The notes beneath the pieces were generated by a model that worked only from the letters and a program-made list of their open reading frames with translations, was not told the origin of the DNA and did not search any database. Position numbers and translations under genes: made by a program. From assembly GCF_017875315.1 (NCBI RefSeq), contig NZ_JAGGMM010000001.1, positions 434,001 to 498,000 of the forward strand: DNA of 64,000 bases, read 5' to 3'. Positions 55,649 through 63,786 of the stretch are shown piece after piece; the stretch's first letter is position 1; each line of letters begins with the position of its first letter. This stretch comes from Methanomicrobium sp. W14. GTDB lineage: Archaea > Halobacteriota > Methanomicrobia > Methanomicrobiales > Methanomicrobiaceae.

Positions 55649-55670
55649 GATTTAAAGGAAGGTGATTGAT

Positions 55671-57089
55671 ATGGAGAATACTTGTCCTCTGATATCCGAA
55701 ACGGACGCTGCACTGATTACCGACAGGCAGAGTTCGATAATGACTGCAGGAAACAACAAGAAAAGCATAAGCTGTGATGTTGACAGCCTGGCGGGTTCGG
55801 TAAGCCAGAGGGCATGTGTTTTCTCCGGTGCAAGGGTTGTGCTTAACCCTGTCACAGATGCAGTGCACCTGGTCCACGGGCCTATCGGATGTGCGTCCTA
55901 TACGTATGATATACGCGGAAGCCTTTCAAGCGGCCCGAATATGTACAGAAGAAATTTCTCAACCGATATGAAGGAGAAGGACGTCATATTCGGGGGAGAA
56001 ACAAAGCTGATTGCATGTATCGACGAGATTGTTGAAAAGTACAGCCCTCCTGCAATATTTGTATATGCAACATGTGTTGCGGGTATGATAGGAGACGATA
56101 TAGTTGCAGTCTGCAGGGGAGCTTCAGAGAGGTATGGAATCGATATAATCCCTGTCGAGTCCAGCGGCTTTCTTTCGGGCAACAAGATTATAGGATACCG
56201 TGCGGCGGCAGAGGCACTTCTGAAGCTTATAACTCCTAAAGACGGCGAAGTTGTTGAAAAGACCAGAAAACTGAATTACCTGGGCGAATACAACCTCGGC
56301 GGAGAGAAATGGGTTGTTGAACGCTATCTCAAAGAGATTGGAATAGGGATAAATGTTGCTTTCACCGGGGATTCAACAGTCGCCAAACTTAAGAAAGCAC
56401 CCGGTGCATGTCTCAACCTTGTCCAGTGCACGGGCTCGATGCACTGGCTTGCCGGTATGCTTGAGGAGAAGTTTGACATCCCGTATATGGACGTGAACTT
56501 CTTCGGCTCGCAGAACACCATCGAGAGCCTGAGAAAGATTGCGGCCTTCTATGACGACCCCGGGATATACGCCAGGACAGAGGCGCTTATCGAGAGGGAG
56601 ATGAAGGCTGTAACACCTGTAATCGAGAAGTACAAAAAGAAGCTTACCGGGAAGAGGGCCGCAATATACGTTGGCGGCGCTTTCAAGGCCCTTGCAATCA
56701 TCCGCCAGCTAAAAGAACTGGGAATGGAGATTGTTTTCACCGGAACCCAGACCGGGAAGAAAGAGGACTACGAAGAGATAGGAAATCTTCTCAACGAGGG
56801 ATCGATAATTGTCGATGATGCAAATCCTGCTGAGATAGAGAAGTTTCTTATTGAAAAGAAGGTCGATGTCATGGCAGGCGGGGTCAAGGAGCGTTTCCTT
56901 GCATATAAGCTGGGAGTCGGCTTTATTGACCACAACCATGACAGAAAAGACGGTCTTATCGGATTCGAGGGAGCCGTCAAATTTATACGTGAGGTCTACG
57001 TGACGACGTGCTCGCCGGTCTGGAAATACATGAAAGAAGGTTTAAAGGAGGAAGATGATGACAGAAACAGTCAGCAAGACGACAGTTAA
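55671..57089 (+). CDS. nifE: FeMo-cofactor scaffold protein NifE
   Basis: A 472-residue NifD paralogue that, with NifN, forms the scaffold on which FeMo-co is matured. The cofactor-handling motifs are SQRACVFSGARVVLNPV, VHGPIGCASYTYD and CVAGMIGDDI; NLVQCTGSMHWLAGML corresponds to the FeMo-co Cys region of NifD. I use the ATG with GGAAGGTGA just upstream; a GTG three codons earlier lies within that ribosome site. Overlaps nifN by 35 nt. Confidence 0.96.
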   Translation: MENTCPLISETDAALITDRQSSIMTAGNNKKSISCDVDSLAGSVSQRACVFSGARVVLNPVTDAVHLVHGPIGCASYTYDIRGSLSSGPNMYRRNFSTDMKEKDVIFGGETKLIACIDEIVEKYSPPAIFVYATCVAGMIGDDIVAVCRGASERYGIDIIPVESSGFLSGNKIIGYRAAAEALLKLITPKDGEVVEKTRKLNYLGEYNLGGEKWVVERYLKEIGIGINVAFTGDSTVAKLKKAPGACLNLVQCTGSMHWLAGMLEEKFDIPYMDVNFFGSQNTIESLRKIAAFYDDPGIYARTEALIEREMKAVTPVIEKYKKKLTGKRAAIYVGGAFKALAIIRQLKELGMEIVFTGTQTGKKEDYEEIGNLLNEGSIIVDDANPAEIEKFLIEKKVDVMAGGVKERFLAYKLGVGFIDHNHDRKDGLIGFEGAVKFIREVYVTTCSPVWKYMKEGLKEEDDDRNSQQDDS

Positions 57090-58467
57090 GCAGGTCAACG
57101 AGAACCAGTGCCATATGTGCATGCCTCTCGGAGGTGTTGTCGCTTTTAAGGGCATAGAAAACACTATGGTCCTTGTGCACGGTTCACAGGGGTGCAGCAC
57201 ATACATGCGTCTTGCAAACGTAGAGCATTATCATGAGCCTATCGACGTCGCTTCCTCCTCTCTTAACGAAAAGCAGACTATTTACGGCGGGGAAAAAAAT
57301 CTCCGCAAGGGCCTTGACAATGTAAGAAAGGTGTACAATCCCAAAGTCATAGGTGTTGTTACTACCTGTCTTGCAGAGACTATGGGCGAAGACTTAAACA
57401 GAATGATTGCCGCGTACAAGCTGGACAACAACCTTGATGACGTCGATATAATTCCGGTCTCGACTCCAAGCTACACCAATAGTCATTCGGAAGGGTTCTG
57501 GTCAGCGACGCGTGCAGTCATAGAGTATTATGCAAAGCCCTGCGAACAGCACAACAGGATAAACGTGATAATAACCCATATAAGTGCAGCAGATATCCGC
57601 GAATTAAAGAGGATTCTTGATGTGTGGGGCTTTGAATACACGCTTATACCCGACTATTCCATGACCATAGACCGTCCGTTCACAGGCAAGTATAAAAAGA
57701 TCGGTGCCGGCGGGACAAATACGGGCGATATCTCGCGTATGCCTGGTGCTCCTGTGACTATTCAGTTCGGGAGGACCTGTGAGGACAAGATGTCTCCAGG
57801 TCTGTACCTGAAGGAAAAGTTCGGTGTGCCCCTGGTAAACCTGCCGCTTCCTATAGGAGTGGAAAACACCGACCTTCTTATGAAGGCTCTTGGGGAGATT
57901 GCAGGAAAGTCCATGCCAAAGTCAATTAAGAACGAACGCGGGTGGCTAATCGACGCTATGGCCGACTCACACAAATACAATGCGTCGGCAAGGCCACTGA
58001 TTTACGGTGAGCCTGAGCTTATATACGGCTATACCTGCATGTGCATGGAGAACGGTTCATACCCTGCCGTAATCGCTACGGGTTCACAGAGTTCGCTTGT
58101 CAGCGGTATGCTTGAAGAGGTCCTTGTGAACTCGGACGAAGAGGCTGTAATAATCGAGGATGCAGACTTTGCAACGATTGAGGATGCCGTATTAAAGGCA
58201 GGTTCAAACCTTGCAATCGGTCATTCCGGCGGCAAGTTCCTTACCGAGAATTACGGTATTCCCATAGTCCGTGCGGGTTTTCCGATTCATGACAGGGTCG
58301 GAGGGCAGAGGATTCTGTCTGTAGGCTATGCGGGGACACTCGCATTTCTCGACAGGTTTACGAATACCATCCTTGAGAGAAAACTCAGCACATACCGTGA
58401 AGCAAGAAAGACCGAGCTTTTGTCAAAGCTTGAGTCGGTACCAGACAAAAGCTGTGTGATGGAATAG
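57055..58467 (+). CDS. nifN: FeMo-cofactor scaffold protein NifN
   Basis: A 470-residue NifK paralogue, partner of NifE. N-terminal CHMCMPLGGVVAFKGIENTM and LVHGSQGCSTYMRL carry the conserved cysteines; TTCLAETMGEDL follows. The 35-nt overlap with nifE and two adjacent ATGs at the start suggest strong translational coupling. nifB, needed for NifB-co, is not in the window. The operon continues 40 nt later with the [2Fe-2S] gene. Confidence 0.94.
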   Translation: MMTETVSKTTVKQVNENQCHMCMPLGGVVAFKGIENTMVLVHGSQGCSTYMRLANVEHYHEPIDVASSSLNEKQTIYGGEKNLRKGLDNVRKVYNPKVIGVVTTCLAETMGEDLNRMIAAYKLDNNLDDVDIIPVSTPSYTNSHSEGFWSATRAVIEYYAKPCEQHNRINVIITHISAADIRELKRILDVWGFEYTLIPDYSMTIDRPFTGKYKKIGAGGTNTGDISRMPGAPVTIQFGRTCEDKMSPGLYLKEKFGVPLVNLPLPIGVENTDLLMKALGEIAGKSMPKSIKNERGWLIDAMADSHKYNASARPLIYGEPELIYGYTCMCMENGSYPAVIATGSQSSLVSGMLEEVLVNSDEEAVIIEDADFATIEDAVLKAGSNLAIGHSGGKFLTENYGIPIVRAGFPIHDRVGGQRILSVGYAGTLAFLDRFTNTILERKLSTYREARKTELLSKLESVPDKSCVME

Positions 58468-58507
58468 ACTTTGTTTATTCCAATTTATTTTAAAAAGAGG
58501 TGAAAAA

Positions 58508-58816
58508 TTGCAGAAACCAAAATATCATATATTTGTATGCACGAGTTCAAGACCAAACGGCCAGCAGAAAGGGTTCTGCCTCTCGAATGACGGTGTGGAA
58601 ATCCTTATGAAGTTTGTCGAAGAGATTGAAGACCGTGAACTTGAAGGAGAGGTGTTTGTTACGAATACCGGATGCTTCGGGGTCTGTGAGCAGGGCCCGA
58701 TTGTTGTCGTGTACCCTGACAACGTATGGTACGGGTCAGTTACCCCCGATGATGTCGAAGAGATAATGGATGAGCATATTGAAGGCGGGAATCCAGTTTC
58801 ACGCCTGGAAATCTGA
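58508..58816 (+). CDS. Thioredoxin-like [2Fe-2S] ferredoxin
   Basis: A 102-residue protein with the Shethna/thioredoxin-like [2Fe-2S] pattern: Cys11 and Cys24 (C-x12-C in CTSSRPNG...KGFC) and a CxxxC pair in GCFGVCEQGP near residues 56-60. Such ferredoxins accompany nif genes in anaerobes and may donate electrons or protect nitrogenase. TTG start is fixed by the AGAGGTGA ribosome site. 40 nt after nifN and 3 nt before the AnfO-like gene, so part of the operon. Confidence 0.88.
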   Translation: MQKPKYHIFVCTSSRPNGQQKGFCLSNDGVEILMKFVEEIEDRELEGEVFVTNTGCFGVCEQGPIVVVYPDNVWYGSVTPDDVEEIMDEHIEGGNPVSRLEI

Positions 58817-58819
58817 GTT

Positions 58820-59458
58820 ATGAGTACTGATGCGAGTGGTAAGAAAAGAGACATTGCAGTAATTCTTGATACAGACGGTGAAACGGGAAGGCTTTCTGAT
58901 CCCGGAACAATTGTTGTCTATTCAAAGAACGGTTATTCGTGGGAAGTTGCCCGTGAGACCGAATTTTCGATAGATAAGAGCCAGGGCCTTCCTGAGCTTC
59001 GCCAAAAGATGCTGGAGCTTAAGGACTTTCTTGCAGACTGCCGGATATTTGCGGCGAAGTCCGCAAGCGGGGCCATGTTCTTTGAGCTTGAGAAATCCGG
59101 GTTTAATATCTGGGAAGTTTCGGGAAGGCCTGCCGAGTTTCTGGACAGTATTGTCGAGCAGGAGATTGCGGAAGATCGGGCGGAAAAACCGGAGCCTCTG
59201 GAAATTCCGGTCCCCCTGGAGGTGTCCCCGAAAAACTATTACATCTCGATTAAGGAAATCCAGGGAAAGGTACCTGATCTCAGCAGCAAGATGATCCTGC
59301 AGGACTTCATAAACCGCAAAAAGTTTGAGAGTCTTGAGATTGCCTGCGACCATGTCCCGCCGTGGATTGAGCTTGACGCCCGGAGAATAGGACTTATGAT
59401 GGAGACTGAAAAAAAGGCCCCGTGCGAGTACCTTGTGAGGCTGGCACCAGACAGCTAA
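58820..59458 (+). CDS. AnfO-like nitrogenase-associated protein
   Basis: A 212-residue protein. The N-terminal part (IAVILDTDGETGRLSDPGTIVVY, in parts) resembles AnfO/Anf1, accessory proteins known from iron-only nitrogenase clusters of Azotobacter and Rhodobacter. A proline- and glutamate-rich hinge near residue 118 separates a C-terminal domain (YYISIKEIQGKVPDLSSKM) of unknown kind. Here it is attached to a molybdenum-type operon with no anfG. Its role is not known; cofactor assembly or protection are possible. The family call is from memory of the pattern, not from a search. Confidence 0.6.
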   Translation: MSTDASGKKRDIAVILDTDGETGRLSDPGTIVVYSKNGYSWEVARETEFSIDKSQGLPELRQKMLELKDFLADCRIFAAKSASGAMFFELEKSGFNIWEVSGRPAEFLDSIVEQEIAEDRAEKPEPLEIPVPLEVSPKNYYISIKEIQGKVPDLSSKMILQDFINRKKFESLEIACDHVPPWIELDARRIGLMMETEKKAPCEYLVRLAPDS

Positions 59459-59681
59459 AAGAAGCTGGAAAAGACAAATAGAGAAAATCAAAAAAGTAAA
59501 AAAAAGTAGAATTGTATACACCCCTAAAAATTTACTCCCACAGATATCAGTGACCGGGAACTTGTTGATATTAGTTAACCCCTACTACCATCTCTCTCCA
59601 CCCCCCTAAAGGTCACCGGTACTACAAAATAACGTTAAATATCAAAATAAATTCAGTTAAATGTCAGAAGTTTGATGGTGG

Positions 59682-59777
59682 CGGCGGAAAGGCGATAAGG
59701 CATTTGTTTTAAGGCTCTTTCCTTTCAGCCGTAACATATGTCTGTTCCGCAGCCCCTGCAAAATTGCGGTGTTTTTT
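59682..59777 (+). other. Structured element with terminator after the nif operon
   Basis: First stem: CGGC (59682-59685) with GCCG (59728-59731) and AAAGG (59688-59692) with CCTTT (59721-59725), separated by a 2x2 internal loop. Second stem: CCGCA (59747-59751) with TGCGG (59765-59769), followed by TGTTTTTT. The second stem with its T-run looks like a terminator. The first could belong to a small RNA of about 100 nt or simply to the operon's 3' end, about 225 nt past the last gene. Confidence 0.4.
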
Positions 59778-60048
59778 CGCCGGCATATTTTTTTTGAGTT
59801 TTTTTATTTTCACTGTTAAAAATCGGCTTATATTTTTAATTTTTTCTTTTGCATTCTTTCTTAATAGTCAGTACAAGGTACAAAATTTATGGACTCAGGT
59901 GACGGACTGGCTGGTGCAAACAGGTGCAGGAAACTGGTGAGTATATATAAACCCACAACTGGAAGCTGTCTGGATTTTTTCAGTCATCTGACAAAATTAT
60001 ACTAAAACCGGCTGGGAAATCCAAAAATAACTTCCATACACCGTTTCC

Positions 60049-60191
60049 GGTGGTCCTTATAAAGGGTAAGCACAAAAACCGATCACACCAAAAATGAAAA
60101 ATCTAAGCCTGCAGAATGCCTGTTTTTGCCGGTTTGAGGGGGTCACCTGCGGTGGTCTTTATAAAGGGGAGGGCATGAAGGCGATCACACC
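60049..60191 (+). repeat. Two direct repeats, 41 nt each, 102 nt apart
   Basis: Unit 1 is 60049-60089 and unit 2 is 60151-60191. Each begins with GGTGGTC(C/T)TTATAAAGGG and ends with GATCACACC; the 14 nt between differ but the spacing is exactly equal. The ends GGTG and CACC are inverted, so each unit is an imperfect dyad around a TATA-like TTATAAA. No known mobile element is recognised. Tandem promoters or protein-binding units are possible. Confidence 0.6.
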
Positions 60192-60213
60192 TGGACCCGG
60201 GAAATCGGAGGCA

Positions 60214-61080
60214 TTAGGTACAGATAGAAACGTTTTTAGCACAAAAAAGTATACTGTTGTAACAACACCCGTTATCAGAAGGGTATGAAAACTTCAGGGC
60301 ATTTTTTACAGAAGGTCTGTCATAGAATCTGAGATTATTATTCCTGCATTCTCCTATTATTGCAAGGTCATAGTCCTCGTTTCTGAACCGTTCAAGAAAA
60401 GACACATAATCAAACCTGTACCATGTAAGACCCGGGAATATGTCCCGGTATTCTGAAGGAAAAGCGCCGACTGCAATAATTTTTTTATTTCCTCTGGGAA
60501 ATTCGTATTTCGGTGAGATATAATCGAAGACAAAGCTTTCGGGGTTGTTCAGCTCAAAACCGTCACTGACATACGGGCCTTTGAGTTCAACAGGGGATTT
60601 GGTGTATACAGTCTGTACGTTTCTGTCGTGAAACAATTTCCAGGAGTCACTAATCAGGTCATCTGTATAAATTTCGTCGCTGACATGCCATTTCCTGTAT
60701 AAACCTCTGACATGTTTCTCCCAGCCGTCTTTGTTTTCATAGTCTATGACCTCGTTTATATTTTCAAAGAGGTCCGCAAAGACCAGACCCATAGGGGAAT
60801 AGGCAAACGTTATCTCAAAAATGTAGACGTCAAAACCCTTTGGTGTCCATTTCTCAAATTCTTCTTTGCTTTTGGCCGCCTCGTACGGCATGGTGTAGTG
60901 ATAGCAGCCTTTCTCAAGGTATGAACTTACGTCGTACTGTCCTTTGTTTAACTGAAGGCAGGCGACTTTTTTTCCTTCTTTCTTAAAGTGCTTCTCAAGA
61001 AGGAGGGCTGTCGTCGTCTTGCCCATGTTCGGAACAGAAGCAAGGACATAAATTTTTGGCAGTTTTTTGGTAGTCATCAC
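60214..61080 (-). CDS. P-loop NTPase of unknown function
   Basis: A 288-residue soluble protein with an N-terminal P-loop ASVPNMGKTTTALLLEKHF near residue 13, similar to MinD/BioD-type SIMIBI NTPases: the loop has SVPNMGKTT in place of the usual GxxxxGKT first Gly. A possible switch region is FEITFAYSPMGLVFADL near residue 95. The C-terminal half is aromatic and unassigned. It stands alone, leftward, between the nif operon and the toxin-antitoxin genes. A role with nitrogenase maturation is only suggested by closeness. Confidence 0.7.
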   Translation of the reverse strand: MMTTKKLPKIYVLASVPNMGKTTTALLLEKHFKKEGKKVACLQLNKGQYDVSSYLEKGCYHYTMPYEAAKSKEEFEKWTPKGFDVYIFEITFAYSPMGLVFADLFENINEVIDYENKDGWEKHVRGLYRKWHVSDEIYTDDLISDSWKLFHDRNVQTVYTKSPVELKGPYVSDGFELNNPESFVFDYISPKYEFPRGNKKIIAVGAFPSEYRDIFPGLTWYRFDYVSFLERFRNEDYDLAIIGECRNNNLRFYDRPSVKNALKFSYPSDNGCCYNSILFCAKNVSICT

Positions 61081-61258
61081 GCATAAATTAACTCGTTATC
61101 GATATTACCCTCATTTAAATAAGAATAAATAGGGGCAGTTCAGCCGGAAAATTTTTGGAGCGGTGCTTAAAAATGGAAAAACAGGACGATGAAAGAAACG
61201 GTTTTTCCTCATAGTTTCCGGTACTCACGGCGGTACAAAAATTATATAACATTATACA

Positions 61259-61555
61259 ATGAAATGTACATCAATGCCGGCTGAAGTTGAGAAGAGGACA
61301 GGCTGTCATTCGCCTACACTGGACAGTATCAGAATGGTGGAAGATTTTATCAGAGAAAACAGCGGTGAGTTCAAAAAAACCGCTCTCTGCAAAGAACTTC
61401 CGAAACAGATGATGTACCAGACCTTCATGCAGATAATAGATTATCTTCAGGAATCAGACAAAATCGCATTTGACAGTGAAGGTCATGTATGCTGGATATA
61501 TAACCCGGAGATTGTTAAGTATTACAACAACCGTGAGGATCTCAGAATAAGATGA
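61259..61555 (+). CDS. Putative antitoxin with winged helix
   Basis: A 98-residue protein, probably a winged helix: DSIRMVEDFIRENSGEFKKT then QMMYQTFMQIIDYLQESDKIAFDSEGHVCWI. It overlaps the RelE/ParE-like gene by 4 nt (ATGA), the classical antitoxin-first order, so I infer an antitoxin. A TATA-like stretch ATTATATAACATTATAC (61241-61257) lies directly before the ATG, suggesting a leaderless transcript. Confidence 0.7.
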   Translation: MKCTSMPAEVEKRTGCHSPTLDSIRMVEDFIRENSGEFKKTALCKELPKQMMYQTFMQIIDYLQESDKIAFDSEGHVCWIYNPEIVKYYNNREDLRIR

Positions 61556-61893
61556 CAACTCGTATTTTTTTCAATGATACAGATGTATCCGAAAAATACA
61601 AAAAACTTAAAGAATCCTCAAATTCTAAAGATGTCCTGATTTTAAAAGAGATAAACAAAGCAATCGATAAACTTGCAAAAGACCCTTTTTTGGGGATTCA
61701 AATACCTAAACGCCAAATCCCAAAAGATTACACCAGAATTTTTAAACCTGACAACCTCTGGAAATACGATCTTGACAGGTCATGGAGACTCATATACTGG
61801 ATTTCTTCTGACGATGAAGGCCGGATTACTATTCTTATTGACTGGATGAACCACAAACAATACGATAAGTTATTTGGGTACAGCACATCATGA
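61552..61893 (+). CDS. RelE/ParE-like toxin
   Basis: A 113-residue protein of the archaeal RelE/ParE fold: helical N-terminus with DVLILKEINKAIDKLAKDPFLG, then strands in DNLWKYDLDRSWRLIYWI and RITILIDWMNHKQYDKLFG. RelE-type toxins cut mRNA on the ribosome; the R and Y/H residues near the C-terminus fit but the activity is inferred. Partner antitoxin overlaps upstream. The length and layout agree with type II modules. Confidence 0.8.
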   Translation: MTTRIFFNDTDVSEKYKKLKESSNSKDVLILKEINKAIDKLAKDPFLGIQIPKRQIPKDYTRIFKPDNLWKYDLDRSWRLIYWISSDDEGRITILIDWMNHKQYDKLFGYSTS

Positions 61894-61897
61894 AAAA

Positions 61898-62164
61898 TCA
61901 GGGGTAGTGGACAAACTTATCCCCTTCGCAAACATATATTTCGCCTGAGTTCTCCTTTTTATCAGAAGATTTTTCGATGGCTTTCTTCTGGTTGTCCGCT
62001 ATCATCCCGAGAGCGATGAGCCATTTTATAACCTTTTCATAAGGCCATTTGCGTACGGTGTCGACATCGACACAAAGCTCCTTTGAAAGGAAGTAGAACT
62101 CAAGGTCAAGTCCGACCTCCGCCTCCCAGGTGTCTATGCAGTCTGACCCGTATTCAGAAAATCC
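61898..62164 (-). pseudogene. Remnant reading frame, unknown origin
   Basis: On the minus strand, an open frame of about 88 codons has no ATG, GTG or TTG start near its 5' end and is bounded by a stop at 62165-62167. It reads as a helical protein (GLDLEFYFLSKELCVDVDTV, then KWPYEKVIKWLIALGMIADNQKKA). The codon use looks natural, so this is probably the 3' end of a gene whose front was lost by the rearrangement that brought in the transposase remnant. I do not recognise the family. Confidence 0.4.
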
Positions 62165-62203
62165 TCAAAATTTTCAGTAAATGACAGAAAACATGCAAAA
62201 TCA

Positions 62204-62548
62204 TTGATCAGCCAGACTCCAAGAGTAACAAAAAGCCAGTGTTTTATGATGAACAAAGGCTATGATGCAGAATGGATTCATGAATCTATCTGGGGATATA
62301 TCGGTGCAAATTCTCGAATTCCTGTAAGAAAATGGGTCGAAAAGATCCACATAGGAGAAGTCCGGTTTGAAATGCTTGATAACCTTGATCAGGAAAAATA
62401 CGGACGAATAAATTTTGTTGAATGTGTTTTTTCAATGATTAAACGTAAATATGGGGATGCTTTGTGCTCAAGAAAATACTATAATCAGATTAAGGGAATC
62501 AAAGTCAGAATAATTCTTCACAATCTGCTTCTTGAAAAAAGTGATTAG
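62204..62548 (+). mobile_element. C-terminal remnant of a DDE transposase (IS4/IS5-like)
   Basis: About 114 codons with the end of an IS5/IS4-type transposase: MNKGYDAEWIHESIWGYIGAN around the second catalytic part and INFVECVFSMIKRKYGDALCSRKYYNQ containing the last catalytic Glu. The N-terminal two thirds and the terminal inverted repeats are missing, so it is not functional. It marks this region as a site of past insertions. Confidence 0.78.
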
Positions 62549-62766
62549 GTTTTCTACAGAGCCGAAATATCTCTTTTTTAGAGTAATAATACATTTGTTA
62601 CAAAATGTGCTTTTGATTGAGAACCTTTTGCAGAAATTAAAAAAGGTGATATAGCACTTTTTGTGAAATTTATTATAGACATATTTTTTCTTTGATTATC
62701 TTATGCTTTAATTACAGTATCTGCCGAAATAGATATCTGTAACAGGTTAACGGAGCAAAAATTCCT

Positions 62767-63231
62767 ATGAGTCTTCTTTTCAAAGATAAACAATTCGATT
62801 TTCAGGCACTGCGTCTTTTGGGTGAAGCTGTTTACGGTTCCGCCGATATCGGGGAAGTGGTATCAACCGCGGAGAAAATCAGGGAAAACGATTACGAAAG
62901 CTGGTGTTCGGAATGGACAAAAACCGCTGAAAGACTGAAAAAAAGTGCTGATGAATCCTATTCATCCGGTCATTTTGTGAGCGCCAGAAAGGCATACCTG
63001 CGGGCTTCAAACTACTATCGCACTGCGGAGTTTTACCTCCATGAAAACCCCGGTGATCCAAGGATTTCGAAATTATACAACGAAAGTCTTGCATGCTTCT
63101 CAAAGGTCATGCAGCTAAACGACCCGGTTATAGAAAGTGTAGGAATTCCCTACGAAAAAACGATGCTTCCGGCACATTATTACAGGCTGAAGGGAATGTG
63201 TGAATTTCCAGCCGTATTTTTCGTTGAATAA
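62767..63231 (+). pseudogene. Truncated alpha/beta hydrolase (N-terminal part)
   Basis: A 154-residue frame corresponding to the helical N-terminal domain of FrsA/dihydropseudooxynicotine hydrolase-like esterases: AERLKKSADESYSSGHFVSA, RKAYLRASNYYRTAEFYL and PAHYYRLKGMCEFP. The catalytic alpha/beta domain (about 230 residues, with GxSxG) is missing; the frame stops directly after the domain border. I take it as a deletion product. It might still be translated as a stand-alone helical protein. Confidence 0.65.
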
Positions 63232-63312
63232 TTTTAAGGAATTACATTCCCGGCAACTGTGTTCTTTAAATATAAAAAAAGAGTAAACCCCTAAAAAAGA
63301 GGTTAATTCATC

Positions 63313-63774
63313 ATGTCAGCTGAAGAGAACAAAGAACTGGTTAAAAAATTTATTAATGCCTACAATAATCGTGATATAGATTTGTTTGACAGTCTTGTAG
63401 CCGCAGATTATATTGACAACACCCACGGGCAAAAGGGCATCGAAAGTTTCAGGCAGCTTTTTCTGGACGCTTTCAGAGCATTTCCGGATTGGCATGAGAA
63501 TATTGAGGACATCATCGCCGAAGGCGACAGAGTGTGGGTCCGTGTTAAGGCAACCGGGACACATACAGGGGAATGGAGTCTTTCCGGAGTTGCACTTCCG
63601 CCGACCGGAAACAGGCTTGAAATGATGATGGTTTTTATCTGGAGAATCGCTGACGGCAGGCTTGCCGAAGGCTGGGAAGTGGACTCAGATTCCGATTTTC
63701 TGATAAAGCTCGGCGTAATGGATTACACCGAAAAGGGGAAGGAAATTTTTGCAGAAAATCCGGGTCAACGTTAG
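63313..63774 (+). CDS. SnoaL-like polyketide-cyclase/ester-cyclase fold protein
   Basis: A 153-residue NTF2-fold protein: KKFINAYNNRDIDLFDSLVAADYIDN, AFPDWHENIEDIIAEGDRVWVR, and GTHTGEWSLSGVALPPTGN are typical for the SnoaL/ester cyclase group. Such proteins bind small hydrophobic compounds, and many have no known enzymatic function. More common in bacteria, so horizontal acquisition is possible. AAAAGAGG upstream is the ribosome site. Confidence 0.85.
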   Translation: MSAEENKELVKKFINAYNNRDIDLFDSLVAADYIDNTHGQKGIESFRQLFLDAFRAFPDWHENIEDIIAEGDRVWVRVKATGTHTGEWSLSGVALPPTGNRLEMMMVFIWRIADGRLAEGWEVDSDSDFLIKLGVMDYTEKGKEIFAENPGQR

Positions 63775-63786
63775 TGTAAAATTAAA

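Larger units (their letters stand above)
59459..60213. other. Long gene-free region downstream of the nif operon
   Basis: No credible gene in 755 nt. It holds a structured element with terminator (59682-59777), a TATA-like GAGTATATATAAACCC (59940-59955), and a pair of 41-nt direct repeats (60049-60191). A 64-codon open frame over the repeats has no ribosome site and overlaps the leftward NTPase gene; I take it as random. Confidence 0.45.

Noticed and set aside
52657-59458. Alternative (vanadium or iron-only) nitrogenase
   Set aside because: No anfG/vnfG delta-subunit gene is present, nifE and nifN follow, and NifD has the molybdenum-type pocket; only the AnfO-like gene hints otherwise.
60094-60288. 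64-codon rightward frame over the direct repeats
   Set aside because: No ribosome site, runs into the antisense of the well-supported NTPase gene, and its sequence is dominated by the repeats.
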